A DNA stretch of 64,000 bases from a virus, in IMG/VR virus record IMGVR_UViG_3300027963_000048, positions 1 to 64,000 of that record; one strand, 5' to 3'. Each line of letters starts with the position of its first letter. The first letter of the stretch is position 1. Positions 52,186 through 61,013 of the stretch are shown piece after piece. The notes beneath the pieces are model-generated. The model saw nothing but the letters and a program-made list of their open reading frames with translations, searched no databases and had not been told where the DNA came from. A program made the position numbers and the translations under genes.

Positions 52186-53649
52186 ATGAAACTATCACTC
52201 ATACTAGAGGCTAAACTTAATCGCCCCTGGCTCGAAAAACAGCTCGGTATAGATAATCCAGCTGTTCAAAAAATCGTAGACACCGACCCAACTGGCGGAT
52301 CTTATTACAAATGGTTAACTGCGCTTTATCAAAAGTCGCAATCCGATGATTTTCTCACGCCCGAATTAAAAGCCGACATCGGAGAATGGGCCAATAACGC
52401 AAGAGCTATCAAAAGTGCAGGATTAAGCTCAGACTTGAACGGTAAAGATCTCGCATACTTCTATGACGTGCTAGCAAAAATGCGGCAGTATAAAGCCATT
52501 AAAGCCTCACACACTAAAAATAGTGGGGCCTATTATTTATTCAATAATTATCCAGGGGCCGAAGCTATTTATAATGACGGCAATTATATCATGTTTAAAG
52601 TCGAAGGCAAGAACGAAGAATCGATAGACAGCTTGCAGAAACTCGGAATCGGAACCGGATGGTGCACCAGGCTAGGCGGCGATGTGGAGGGTGCCGCTGA
52701 AGAATACTTATCTGATACGCAATATGTGTTGTATAAAAATGGTGAGCCTATCTGTCAATTCAGTAGACAAGACTTTAAAGATGTGCGTGATGAAGAATAC
52801 AAGCCACCTGCTGATGTGTTACGATTAATACTTAAAGTGGTCGGCCCAATTAATGATCAATTAAAGACGCTAGAGATAGGACAAAGGATAGCTGAATCAA
52901 ACAACTTCGCCGATGCATCACCCGAAGACCTGTGTCGCTATGCTGTGGCCATGAAACAGCGGTGGCCAGAAGCTGAGCCAATCATTAAAACATCACCAAA
53001 GTGGGCCCGAGAATACGCATTAAACGTCTTAGGGGAAACGTGGCCTGACGCCGAACCGTATATCATGACAGACCCTCAGTCTGCCGTGGTTTATGCTATA
53101 CATCTAAAGGGTCGATGGCCGGAAGCTGAAAAATATATCAAGCAAGATCCCGGATATGCTATACTATACGCTAGAAAATTATTTAATAAAGGCGAACGAT
53201 TTCTTGAAGCCGAGCCGTATATCGAAAAGGACGCTCGCATGGCGTTCGAATACGCCCAAAGAATCATAAAAGGTGAATGGCCAGACGCAGAAAAGTATAT
53301 CATGCAGGATCCTCAGGTGGCCTACAATTATGCTGCTTACGTGAGGGAAGACCGCTGGCCAGCAGCTGAACCCATCATAATGCGAGATCCTCAGGTAGCA
53401 TACAAGTATGCTTATGCTTTCATAAATGGTGAATGGCCAGAGGCGGAACCATACATAATGACTGAACCATATACAGCATATGCTTACGCTAGGTTTCTAA
53501 AAAGGGAGCGATGGCCAGAGGCCGAACCGTACATCAAGAAGAATCCCGAGGCCGCTAAACTTTATTTTGATTGGGTTAATAAGGATATCAGCAGAGGTGC
53601 GGACGCCTATGATGACTCGTCGAGTTGGGTTGATGCACGAAATATATAA
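52186..53649 (+). CDS. MKLxLILEA-family protein B with eight WPEAEP repeats
   Basis: A 487-residue paralogue: leader MKLSLILEAKLNRPWLEKQLG, the shared YYKWL segment, then the WCT domain (GTGWCTRLGG, QYVLYKNGEPICQFS). From about residue 258 to 466 there are eight tandem 26-residue repeats of the form x-RWPEAEPYIMxDPxxAYxYAxxV. These look like two-helix units of a solenoid, with a repeated Trp-Pro turn and Tyr-Ala packing. The 5' DNA is almost identical to that of copy A, indicating recent duplication or conversion. Solenoids of this type usually bind protein or peptide; the ligand is unknown. Confidence 0.65.
   Translation: MKLSLILEAKLNRPWLEKQLGIDNPAVQKIVDTDPTGGSYYKWLTALYQKSQSDDFLTPELKADIGEWANNARAIKSAGLSSDLNGKDLAYFYDVLAKMRQYKAIKASHTKNSGAYYLFNNYPGAEAIYNDGNYIMFKVEGKNEESIDSLQKLGIGTGWCTRLGGDVEGAAEEYLSDTQYVLYKNGEPICQFSRQDFKDVRDEEYKPPADVLRLILKVVGPINDQLKTLEIGQRIAESNNFADASPEDLCRYAVAMKQRWPEAEPIIKTSPKWAREYALNVLGETWPDAEPYIMTDPQSAVVYAIHLKGRWPEAEKYIKQDPGYAILYARKLFNKGERFLEAEPYIEKDARMAFEYAQRIIKGEWPDAEKYIMQDPQVAYNYAAYVREDRWPAAEPIIMRDPQVAYKYAYAFINGEWPEAEPYIMTEPYTAYAYARFLKRERWPEAEPYIKKNPEAAKLYFDWVNKDISRGADAYDDSSSWVDARNI
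52957..53583 (+). repeat. Eight 26-residue WPEAEP-type repeats
   Basis: Eight consecutive units (lengths 26, 25, 27, 27, 26, 26, 26 and 26 codons) each carry W-P-E-A-E-P/K-x-I, D/N/S-P and Y-A landmarks. Unit 4 has lost Trp-Pro (RFLEAEP). Similar but more worn units are in the neighbouring paralogues. Confidence 0.85.
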
Positions 53650-53691
53650 GCGCTAGAGAAAGCCAAACAATATAGAGCCATCAAAGCCTAA
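53650..53691 (+). pseudogene. Relic fragment of the same family
   Basis: Immediately after the stop of copy B the DNA reads in frame ALEKAKQYRAIKA then a stop. This matches the internal segment 'LEKIREHKAIKAS' or 'LAKMRQYKAIKAS' of the intact paralogues. It looks like a leftover of another copy removed by recombination. The following 80 bases before copy C show no further clear similarity. Confidence 0.55.
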
Positions 53692-53770
53692 ACCACCACG
53701 GCCACTAGCCGCTTCCTGCGCTCATATCATAGCAAATTTAACATGTACCCAATTTACAGGTATTCATAAA

Positions 53771-55177
53771 ATGAAGTTATCACTTATCCTAGAGGCGAAG
53801 CTTAATCATACTTGGCTCGAAAAACAGCTCGGTAAAGATCACCCAGCAGTGCAAAAAATCGTAGACACGGATCCGACCGGTGGCTTTTATTATGAATGGT
53901 TGGTGCAAAGATTTAAACAAGCGAACACAGACCAATTTCTAACACCGCAATTGCGAGATTCAATCGTCGAATGGGATAGAAACAAGCAAGTGCTGCGTAA
54001 TCTAAATATCGATGCTGACTTAAATGGTAAAAATTTAGCTTATTTTAATGATGCTTTAGAAAAGATCCGAGAACATAAGGCCATTAAAGCATCATCAGTG
54101 CGCGGTTCAGGCGTGACGCACATGGGCACGGAGTACCCAGGCGCAAAGGTCATATATGATGATGGTCAGTATGTTCTCTTTAAAATCGAAGGTACGAGCC
54201 CAGAGGCAATCGACAGCTTAGAGCGATTGGGAGTGGGTACTCGTTGGTGCACGAGAAGAGGCGGTAGAGTTAATAAGGCAGCTGAACATTTAAGCACAGA
54301 CACACAGTATGTGCTTTACAAAGATAAAAAGCCATTATATCAATTCGACTCTAGTGAATTTAAGGACACTCACAATCTTCCCGAATATAGCATACCAGAC
54401 AAAGCGTCAGCGCTCATAATGTTAGACTATGTGGGACCTATCAACGATACTCTAAAATTCGCCGCTGCAGTTTACGAATACGATACCTCAATGCTGTCTG
54501 AAGTGCCTGAAATTCTTGCTCGTTACCTGAGTGGAAACTTACCGACTTTCATTCAACCATCTGAAGTGATTGAGCAGTATCTATTACAACAATGCGAAAA
54601 TGGCGAGGACGAAGAGGCAGCTTACCATCTCATCGATTATGCAAAACACTACAGAGTAGGCCGTTGGCCAGCGGCAGAGCCGTATTTGATACATGATCCT
54701 AAAACGGCATATGCTTACGCTGATAGAGTCATCGGTGGTCGATGGCTCGAAGCTGAATCTATCATTGCCAAAAGCGCTACTGCCGTTAGCTACGCCATTG
54801 CCTTCTTCGGGGGTGACAGATGGCTTGAAGCCGAACCATATCTGCTTAACGAAGGTGAGGTAATACATGCCATACTCTATGCTGGTAAAGTATTAGAAGG
54901 GCGCTGGCCAGCTCTAGAGCATCGTATCGCAAAAATGGATCAGCCGCTGTTTGCCATGATGGAATACACAAGGTTGGTACTCAATCGCCTTCCAAATGGC
55001 CCAAAGTCGCTGCCTGAATTTGAGCAAGCTGTGATCAACGATCCTTACAAAGCATATAATTATGCTAGGCGTGTTATTAACGCAAGGTGGCCAGAAGCAG
55101 AACCTATAATTATGGCGTCGAAATATGCAAATGATTACCAACACTGGCTAACAGCCAAAGAGGCGCTACCGTTTTAA
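53771..55177 (+). CDS. MKLxLILEA-family protein C, candidate internal head protein
   Basis: A 468-residue third paralogue, with leader MKLSLILEAKLNHTWLEKQLG, shared DPTGGFYYEWL, and a WCT domain (GTRWCTRRGG, QYVLYKDKKPLYQFD). About six worn repeats follow (GRWPAAEPYLIHDP, GRWLEAESII, DRWLEAEPYL, GRWPALEHRI, ARWPEAEPIIM). The repeat section is less regular than in copy B, with inserts such as LPNGPKSLPEFEQ. The gap of 120 bases before it contains a relic of another copy. A glycosyltransferase gene follows after 44 bases. Confidence 0.6.
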   Translation: MKLSLILEAKLNHTWLEKQLGKDHPAVQKIVDTDPTGGFYYEWLVQRFKQANTDQFLTPQLRDSIVEWDRNKQVLRNLNIDADLNGKNLAYFNDALEKIREHKAIKASSVRGSGVTHMGTEYPGAKVIYDDGQYVLFKIEGTSPEAIDSLERLGVGTRWCTRRGGRVNKAAEHLSTDTQYVLYKDKKPLYQFDSSEFKDTHNLPEYSIPDKASALIMLDYVGPINDTLKFAAAVYEYDTSMLSEVPEILARYLSGNLPTFIQPSEVIEQYLLQQCENGEDEEAAYHLIDYAKHYRVGRWPAAEPYLIHDPKTAYAYADRVIGGRWLEAESIIAKSATAVSYAIAFFGGDRWLEAEPYLLNEGEVIHAILYAGKVLEGRWPALEHRIAKMDQPLFAMMEYTRLVLNRLPNGPKSLPEFEQAVINDPYKAYNYARRVINARWPEAEPIIMASKYANDYQHWLTAKEALPF

Positions 55178-55221
55178 TAGTCGATCAATAAATAAAGCAC
55201 ACGCTACTGCAGGATTTGATT

Positions 55222-56484
55222 ATGACTGATGCCGCAATTACCGTTATCCTTAACGGCTATAAACGACCACACGTGTTAGCCGAGCAGTTGCAAGCTATCG
55301 AAAGTCAGACAATCAAGCCCGTTCAAATTATGTTTTGGAAAAATGCCAGCGACGCCACCTTTGACCAAGACCTAATTGCCAGATGTCAATCATTTACCAG
55401 TAGCGTAAATGTGGGTGTATGGGGACGATTTGCGTTAGCCCTGCTAGCGGAAGGCGAATACGTTTGCGTCTTCGATGACGACACAGTTCCGGCCCCAAGA
55501 TGGCTCGAAAACTGCGTGACCTCGATGAAAAAACGAAGGGGGCTCTTCGGTACCATCGGTGTCGTTTTCGACACAGACCAAGGCTACGATGGACAAATCA
55601 GGCGCTTCGGCTGGGATACTCCCATTGACGATATTAAACAAGTAGACATAGTCGGTCACAGTTGGTTCTTTGAAAAGAAAATGCTAGAATATTTCTGGCG
55701 AGAAATCCCAGACCGTAAATTTTACCTATGCGGCGAAGACATGCACTTCTCATACATGCTGCAAAAATATGCGAACTTGCCTACTTTAGTCCCACCGCAT
55801 CCAGCTCAAGATCAATCACTCTACGGTTCAATTCCGGAAAAAGCGATGAAATATGGGATGGAGCCGGTCGCAATTTCACATGGCACCAATTGCAACGTTA
55901 AATTCAACGATTACCTGTTCAAGATACGAAGTGGAGGTTTCAAGCTGCTAAAAGATAATTACCAAAGACCATACTTAATAACACAATTTAAATTTATAGA
56001 TGTTTACGATGCTACGGTCTCAGATGGAGCGCCAGACTGGCGTACCCCATATGAATTGGGCCTTGCTTATAAATTCCTTGCTACGCTAGCACGCCTTAAT
56101 ACTACCATGTCAGTAAAGTATAATAGTGAGTCGATGTCGCTGGTAAACAAGCATCCGTTCCCACTGGATACTGAAAAACCAACCATTTACGTTGACGTGA
56201 AGGGAATAGATCTAAGCCAAGCGGACTGCATTGAGCGCTTGCGCAGTAAGATCGACCTGATTAATCACGGTGGTTACTATATTGGTTCAAGCCTTTTTAA
56301 CGGAGCTACGGAACATCCCGAAAATGGCCAGCACATCGATATGCTTAAACAGTTAGAAGCTATGGTTGGGGCACCGGTTGAAGGCAAGAATTCTATCATC
56401 AAGCTAAATGGGTCAAATAGCACAAATCCAGACACAAATCATATGTTAGATTCGATCTTGTTCCTCATTATAAAGAAGATCTAA
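55222..56484 (+). CDS. Glycosyltransferase family 2, two-domain
   Basis: A 420-residue enzyme. AITVILNGYKRPHVLAEQLQAIESQTIKPVQI is the standard GT2 start, and YVCVFDDDTVPAPRWLE holds a DDD metal motif at about residues 78-93. FYLCGEDMHFSYMLQKY is a clear acceptor-side 'GED' motif. The C-terminal 150 residues form an extra domain. ATG 55222 follows AGGAT. It overlaps the convergent wecB-like gene by 39 bases. Confidence 0.82.
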   Translation: MTDAAITVILNGYKRPHVLAEQLQAIESQTIKPVQIMFWKNASDATFDQDLIARCQSFTSSVNVGVWGRFALALLAEGEYVCVFDDDTVPAPRWLENCVTSMKKRRGLFGTIGVVFDTDQGYDGQIRRFGWDTPIDDIKQVDIVGHSWFFEKKMLEYFWREIPDRKFYLCGEDMHFSYMLQKYANLPTLVPPHPAQDQSLYGSIPEKAMKYGMEPVAISHGTNCNVKFNDYLFKIRSGGFKLLKDNYQRPYLITQFKFIDVYDATVSDGAPDWRTPYELGLAYKFLATLARLNTTMSVKYNSESMSLVNKHPFPLDTEKPTIYVDVKGIDLSQADCIERLRSKIDLINHGGYYIGSSLFNGATEHPENGQHIDMLKQLEAMVGAPVEGKNSIIKLNGSNSTNPDTNHMLDSILFLIIKKI

Positions 56485-57450
56485 CAGTTTACCGGCTGCG
56501 AAACCATCACCGTAAGGTGACGGTAACACAACGCGATACTGTAATTTAGCTGAAAATAATTCATGTAATTGGCGTGGACTAGGACACAAGAATGCATGAG
56601 TATCGATACCCTCTACGCGTTCCGTACTCGCACGACATACAATCGCTGTCTTCTTGAGAAATGAAGCCTCCTCCTGTATCCCACCAGAGTCGGTAATCAC
56701 CAGCTTGCATCTCGCCAGCAAAGCAAGGCAGTCGTCATGAGGCAAAGGGTCCACAGCGTGCACTTTTCTTAAGATGCTCACGTGCTTGGTTACACTAGGG
56801 TTATGATGCGCTGGTAATATGAATTTAAGCTCCGGGTAAGCTAAGGCTAGATTTTCGAAAGCCTTAAACCATGCTTCTATATGCTGCAAGTTCTCACGAC
56901 GATGCATGGTAATTAGCACTTCATCACCATAAGTGACGCTAAGATCCCTAAGATTATCGAGTGCCGTATTACCGATCACTGGTGCTAGAGCGTAAATCTT
57001 CTCATTACGTAGGTTGGTGGCAGCCCGTTGCGTAGGACAAAGATTGATCGTAGCTATTCGACTGATCATCTGCCTATATGCTTCTTCCGGATATGGACGC
57101 TTCAGATCGTACGTTCTAAGCCCAGCTTCTAGATGCAAAAGGATCTTGTTGCGATGAAACGCAGCCAGAGCGCAAGTTAATGCAGTAGCCGTATCGCCCT
57201 GCACAATCACATGGCTAATACCGTTGAAGATCTGGTCAGTCATAGCTCCAATTGAGCTAACTATTGCATCAAGTCTGTTATCAGCATACGATACTGAAAG
57301 CACGTGGTCAGCTGGTTCGGTCACCTCTAGATTATAGTGTTGGCCAATATATAATGTCCTGTAGGAAATGCTACGGGCTTTGCATTCCTTGATGATCGGT
57401 TTAAGCTTAATATATTCAGGTCTGGTGCCGTAGCATAGTAAAATCGGCAT
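56446..57450 (-). CDS. wecB: UDP-N-acetylglucosamine 2-epimerase (WecB-like)
   Basis: Converts UDP-GlcNAc to UDP-ManNAc. All landmarks are seen: GTRPEYIKL near the start, VQGDTATALTCALAA, HLEAGLRTYD, then PEEAYRQMISRIA, ITMHRRENL and ITDSGGIQEEASFL with STERVEGI close behind. The length of 334 residues is a little shorter than the 376 of E. coli WecB, trimmed mainly at the C-terminus. It lies directly behind a UDP-sugar dehydrogenase gene (one base between), so together they may make UDP-ManNAcA. The minus-strand order places the dehydrogenase first. Confidence 0.9.
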   Translation of the reverse strand: MPILLCYGTRPEYIKLKPIIKECKARSISYRTLYIGQHYNLEVTEPADHVLSVSYADNRLDAIVSSIGAMTDQIFNGISHVIVQGDTATALTCALAAFHRNKILLHLEAGLRTYDLKRPYPEEAYRQMISRIATINLCPTQRAATNLRNEKIYALAPVIGNTALDNLRDLSVTYGDEVLITMHRRENLQHIEAWFKAFENLALAYPELKFILPAHHNPSVTKHVSILRKVHAVDPLPHDDCLALLARCKLVITDSGGIQEEASFLKKTAIVCRASTERVEGIDTHAFLCPSPRQLHELFSAKLQYRVVLPSPYGDGFAAGKLLDLLYNEEQDRI

Positions 57451-57451
57451 G

Positions 57452-58522
57452 TTATTCCTCTAAAGCGTATTCAAACTTCCAGCCATACATCTTTCTCAAT
57501 TGATCTATGACCTGCTGACGTTCTACTATAGTGACCTTCGTGCCCTTAGCGGCGATTGCGTTAGCAAAAGCGAGACGCTGCGAATTATCTAATATAGTTG
57601 ATTCATCTTTAAAGGTCACACGGTCCATCACAATGGACGTTTGGTCCTTAGCCTCGTCAACCATAAACATCAAGTGCGAGTCGTTTGCTTGATCTATGGC
57701 TACGTTTAGTTCAGCCGAGATTTTCACATCCTCAGAAGCTTTAATATAAGCTTTATTGTCGCGAGGTAAGCACGGTCCACCATAGCCAAATCCGTACTTA
57801 AGACAATGGTGATTTATTCTTCTGTCGTCGCCTATAGCATTTAGTACCACATCAGAGTTGCCTTTATATCTAGATACCATATCGCCTACTTTATTAGCAT
57901 ACGCTATCTTCATCGTCAGGAAAACATTGGTTGCTAATTTGGTAATTTCAGCCTCGGCAAACGACATCATCTTTACGGACGGCTTATTGAGACAAATGCT
58001 GCGATGTAATTCTGCAATTATGGACATCGACCTTGTGTCGGTGCCCCCGATCAACACCACGTCTTGGTTCTGCTGGTCTCGAATGATCGACCCCTGAGCG
58101 ATGAATTCAGGGTTATAAATGAGATGGTTATGATCCACTAGATTTAGCACAGTAGCGCAATAGCCTGGCATAACAGTAGAATTAATGGCTATTACTTTAT
58201 CACGTAGCCCTAAGGCTCGGATATCACGCAGCGCCTGCGTGATCAAAGTGTGATCGTAAGACCCATCAGGCAAGCTGGGTGTGGGCAGGACTATGAAGAT
58301 GACATCTGCCTCTGCGATGTGAGAGAGGTCATCTCCGATGATCAACCTTGAATCGGCAAGGTAACTCTCTACCATTGGCTCCGCAGTGTGTAGTGCTTTG
58401 GTCCTGATCGCCTCGACCAATTTAGCATCTGTGTCACATGCATAGATTTGGTGGCCCGCTTTGTCAAGATTAAGGGCAAGACATAAGCCTAATTTCCCAA
58501 CACCTATGATGCCGATCTTCAT
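57452..58522 (-). CDS. UDP-sugar 6-dehydrogenase (WecC/Ugd family)
   Basis: NAD-dependent oxidation of a UDP-sugar to its uronic acid. The N-terminal Rossmann motif is GIIGVGKLGLCLALNL, with VIFIVLPTPSLPDG and YNPEFIAQGS typical of the family. KLATNVFLTMKIAYANKVG lies in the central helix, and the catalytic Cys is in GYGGPCLPRDN. The length of 356 residues is short against about 390-420, as the C-terminal UDP-binding half is reduced. The start chosen is ATG 58522, with GTGAGG upstream; four more codons could precede it. With the adjacent epimerase, UDP-ManNAc is the likely substrate, but UDP-glucose or UDP-GlcNAc cannot be excluded. Confidence 0.85.
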   Translation of the reverse strand: MKIGIIGVGKLGLCLALNLDKAGHQIYACDTDAKLVEAIRTKALHTAEPMVESYLADSRLIIGDDLSHIAEADVIFIVLPTPSLPDGSYDHTLITQALRDIRALGLRDKVIAINSTVMPGYCATVLNLVDHNHLIYNPEFIAQGSIIRDQQNQDVVLIGGTDTRSMSIIAELHRSICLNKPSVKMMSFAEAEITKLATNVFLTMKIAYANKVGDMVSRYKGNSDVVLNAIGDDRRINHHCLKYGFGYGGPCLPRDNKAYIKASEDVKISAELNVAIDQANDSHLMFMVDEAKDQTSIVMDRVTFKDESTILDNSQRLAFANAIAAKGTKVTIVERQQVIDQLRKMYGWKFEYALEE

Positions 58523-58533
58523 AGCCAGCCTCA

Positions 58534-59142
58534 CTAGCTCACAAGACGCTGTATGGCCGAATGGACCTGGTCGGTCCAGCGATCGCCACGCACATCTGTT
58601 ATGTGTTCAATATATACATCTTGGTGTCTGCTCGCCATCTGCGGATTGTTAGTTAATAGTAATAGCTTACTATTAGGCCGACTGTGTATGAAATATTCCC
58701 ATAATTTCACTCGATCGTATGTTACAACAAATGGTAAAACTGACCAGCTTGATTTGGCATAATCGTTATATGGATCTTCGTCTATAGCGTGTCTACAGAA
58801 CAATATTTCATCTGTGCTGTAGAATACGCTGAGCAAACGGTGTAATCTTCTCTGATACGTGGTTCTGACCTCGTCGTTCTCTACCCACCATGGTTCAACG
58901 CGTGCATATTCATGGAACAAGAAGGCATCATTGTCTGGAGACAATAGAAACCCGTCACGCAGGTAACGCATATTAAAATCGAAGAAATGCTTGCCGCCAG
59001 ACGCAATACATTTGGTGACGAAGGATTGAGAAGTGATATTCCAGTCAAACGGGTACGCTGGTTGGTTAAACTTCCTAATTACAGTGGTTAACATGCAGCC
59101 GCCGTAGCCGCCTAGATTTACTATTATCACATTTTGATCCAA
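58534..59142 (-). CDS. DUF1796-like protein (putative papain-like cysteine peptidase)
   Basis: A 202-residue protein. IVNLGGYGGCMLTTVIRKFNQPAYPFDWNIT and later GKHFFDFNMRY resemble DUF1796, in which a conserved Cys and PFDW motif suggest a papain-like fold. FCRHAIDE and LLLLTNNPQ follow. The family often sits in surface-sugar clusters with unknown role. It overlaps the fucosyltransferase-like gene by 16 bases. Confidence 0.6.
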   Translation of the reverse strand: MDQNVIIVNLGGYGGCMLTTVIRKFNQPAYPFDWNITSQSFVTKCIASGGKHFFDFNMRYLRDGFLLSPDNDAFLFHEYARVEPWWVENDEVRTTYQRRLHRLLSVFYSTDEILFCRHAIDEDPYNDYAKSSWSVLPFVVTYDRVKLWEYFIHSRPNSKLLLLTNNPQMASRHQDVYIEHITDVRGDRWTDQVHSAIQRLVS

Positions 59143-59984
59143 TTATCTAAATAAAGCCTACGATGCAATAAATCTGGCTCAGTACCCATGAAGTAATCTT
59201 TTGGCGCTACAATTGATTTTACGGGTTTGGCTAAATAACCAACCCATAGACCAAAAGTGGTGAATGGCGATAAGATGCTGCCATCACACAATTCCATTAG
59301 TTTAAAATCTTCAAGTGTGTTATTTCCGCTGGAAAAGATGAAATTATAACGATATTCTGCTAGGATCTGTTTTGCTGCAGTTAAATCACGGTCATGTTGG
59401 CCTTCCTTAACATCTCTTGACCCGCCAGCGAAGACGAAATAATCGGCATTACCGAAGTATTCGAAGGCTCTGTCTAGATAATTTTTCAATGGATCGCCCA
59501 TCATCACAGCTTCGCACGTATCTTTCTGTGGGCTCATGAATATGTTATCGCCCAGGCGTAAATGCAGGCTAACGACTTTACTGTGCTTGCGTGACGGCGC
59601 TATTGCTTCAAACTTATGATGTGCGCTGGCGAACGTGTTAGAGTTAGCGTTAAGGCCTACACACTTCCTTATCTGAGGCAGATGCTGTTCGAAGTAGCGT
59701 ACATCTTGAAAATATCCAGCGATATCGACATTGTCAGGTGTTTGAAAAAATCCGTCAGTATATGTGCTAGCTTCTTCTACGGTGCAACCGGTTTTGACTT
59801 CTTTAAATTCTTCTGGGATGTTTAGATGCTTCAGTAGGCATTCTTGATTGTGCCATATTTTGGTGTCGGTGGGCGGTAAACACATTTCGTAGTTATTCGT
59901 CAGGGCTAAGCTTTTGAGTGCAGCGTACTGGAACAACTGGTTACCAAATCGACCCATAGTGCCGATTCTAGAAAACGTTATCAT
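59127..59984 (-). CDS. GT11-like fucosyltransferase
   Basis: A 285-residue enzyme with the family-11 landmarks GRFGNQLFQYAALKSLA at residues 12-28, VVSLHLRLGDN (for the donor-binding HxRxGD) and YFVFAGGSRDV. ILSPFTTFGLWVGYLAKP corresponds to the 'S-x-F-S-x-W-x-x-x-L' end. GT11 proteins transfer fucose from GDP-fucose, mostly alpha-1,2. The RLGDN variant replaces the usual Arg-Arg-Gly-Asp, so a related deoxysugar donor is possible. It starts at ATG 59984, four bases over the aminotransferase stop. Confidence 0.78.
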   Translation of the reverse strand: MITFSRIGTMGRFGNQLFQYAALKSLALTNNYEMCLPPTDTKIWHNQECLLKHLNIPEEFKEVKTGCTVEEASTYTDGFFQTPDNVDIAGYFQDVRYFEQHLPQIRKCVGLNANSNTFASAHHKFEAIAPSRKHSKVVSLHLRLGDNIFMSPQKDTCEAVMMGDPLKNYLDRAFEYFGNADYFVFAGGSRDVKEGQHDRDLTAAKQILAEYRYNFIFSSGNNTLEDFKLMELCDGSILSPFTTFGLWVGYLAKPVKSIVAPKDYFMGTEPDLLHRRLYLDNWIKM

Positions 59985-60625
59985 ATGGTCCTCATATTTT
60001 TAAAAACAGTGAACTCAGTTAAATCTCGATAGCCATTGATCTCTTGGCTATCAGGAACATGCTCGGGATAATTGTGCATCAGCTCTAAGCCCCGGGCTGC
60101 GACAGAAGGCGCCATGTACATGTTCCAGCCACAGAACGTGATATCATCTTCCTTGTAGAATTTCTCGGACCGTCCTTCATAACGCGCTTTTTTAAGCCAA
60201 TTAACGGCATCTATATTATCAGTCAATATCATGCCGCCTTTGCCAATATTCAACTGCTTCTTAATATGAAAACTCAAGCAGTAAAACTGGCCTGCATTAT
60301 ACATTTTCGAGGTGAAACGTTTAGCACTGTCGTGGATAGGATACGGTTTAAGCTGGTATTGGCCAGTCCAGTGGTTTACGCTCCCACTCTTATCAAAGAC
60401 TACTTCACCACCGGCGTGGATTATCGACATCGGCACGCTGAGGTAAGTCTTTGCTGGAATGGTGACAGTTTGCACATTCAAGTACTTGCAGCAAAGGAAT
60501 ATCGCATTTGTACATGAATCTACGGAGACTGCATAAGGTGCTCCGGTATAATGTGCCACTTCATCTTCAAACATCTCAACGATTTTAAAAGGGTTATGCT
60601 TCGATAGATTAGCGGGCATCATCAC
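59981..60625 (-). CDS. Half-length DegT/DnrJ/EryC1-type sugar aminotransferase
   Basis: PLP-dependent enzymes of this family turn keto-sugars into amino-sugars. Seen here are VSVDSCTNAIFLCC, TVTIPAKTYLSVPMSI, HDSAKRF (for the PLP ring-stacking and Asp motif), and SFHIKKQLNIGKGGMILTD with the Schiff-base Lys (K in HIKKQ). However, the chain is only 214 residues against about 370-400. The C-terminal small domain is absent and the last 40 residues are unfamiliar. It could be a minimal, active version or a decayed one. Neighbouring GNAT and glycosyltransferase genes fit an N-acetylated amino-sugar. Confidence 0.75.
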   Translation of the reverse strand: MMMPANLSKHNPFKIVEMFEDEVAHYTGAPYAVSVDSCTNAIFLCCKYLNVQTVTIPAKTYLSVPMSIIHAGGEVVFDKSGSVNHWTGQYQLKPYPIHDSAKRFTSKMYNAGQFYCLSFHIKKQLNIGKGGMILTDNIDAVNWLKKARYEGRSEKFYKEDDITFCGWNMYMAPSVAARGLELMHNYPEHVPDSQEINGYRDLTEFTVFKNMRTI

Positions 60626-61013
60626 GTTCCAGGATGTAATACTTCTGTTTAAAGCCAGCCTTTAGGAACAGCTGAAGACTAGCCTCGTTATCAACCTTCA
60701 CCTTTGCGTAAAGTCCTTTGCGATTTTTTAGGTATTCGTTGATCATGAACGACGCTATGCCTTTGTTCTTGTGCTCGTGCACAACGCAAACCCTCAGGTC
60801 GCCATCTATGTCCCCCACGAAACCAACAGGCTCATCAGCATCTGTGACACAAATCTTGTAATCTTGATGATGATCCATCATATATGCTGTCTGCTGGTCT
60901 GGAGTAATTTGGACTTGCTGTATAAACCCTTGGGCATTGCGTGGATCGTTCCTTAAGCTTCGGACGAAACCCCAATAATCAAGAGAGCAATTCACCAGTT
61001 TATACTTTACCAT
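60609..61013 (-). CDS. GNAT N-acetyltransferase
   Basis: A 134-residue acetyl-CoA enzyme. DLRVCVVHEHKNKGIASFMINEYL contains the beta4 strand and the 'H-x-x-K-G-I-A' pyrophosphate loop, a variant of Q/R-x-x-G-x-G/A. LYAKVKVDNEASLQLFLKAGFKQ is the classic C-terminal N-x-x-A-x-x-x-F-x-x-x-GF motif. It sits next to the sugar aminotransferase and probably acetylates the amino group it makes. The start ATG at 61013 is best spaced from GAGGAAG; ATG 61019 is alternative. It overlaps the following gene. Confidence 0.82.
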   Translation of the reverse strand: MVKYKLVNCSLDYWGFVRSLRNDPRNAQGFIQQVQITPDQQTAYMMDHHQDYKICVTDADEPVGFVGDIDGDLRVCVVHEHKNKGIASFMINEYLKNRKGLYAKVKVDNEASLQLFLKAGFKQKYYILERDDAR

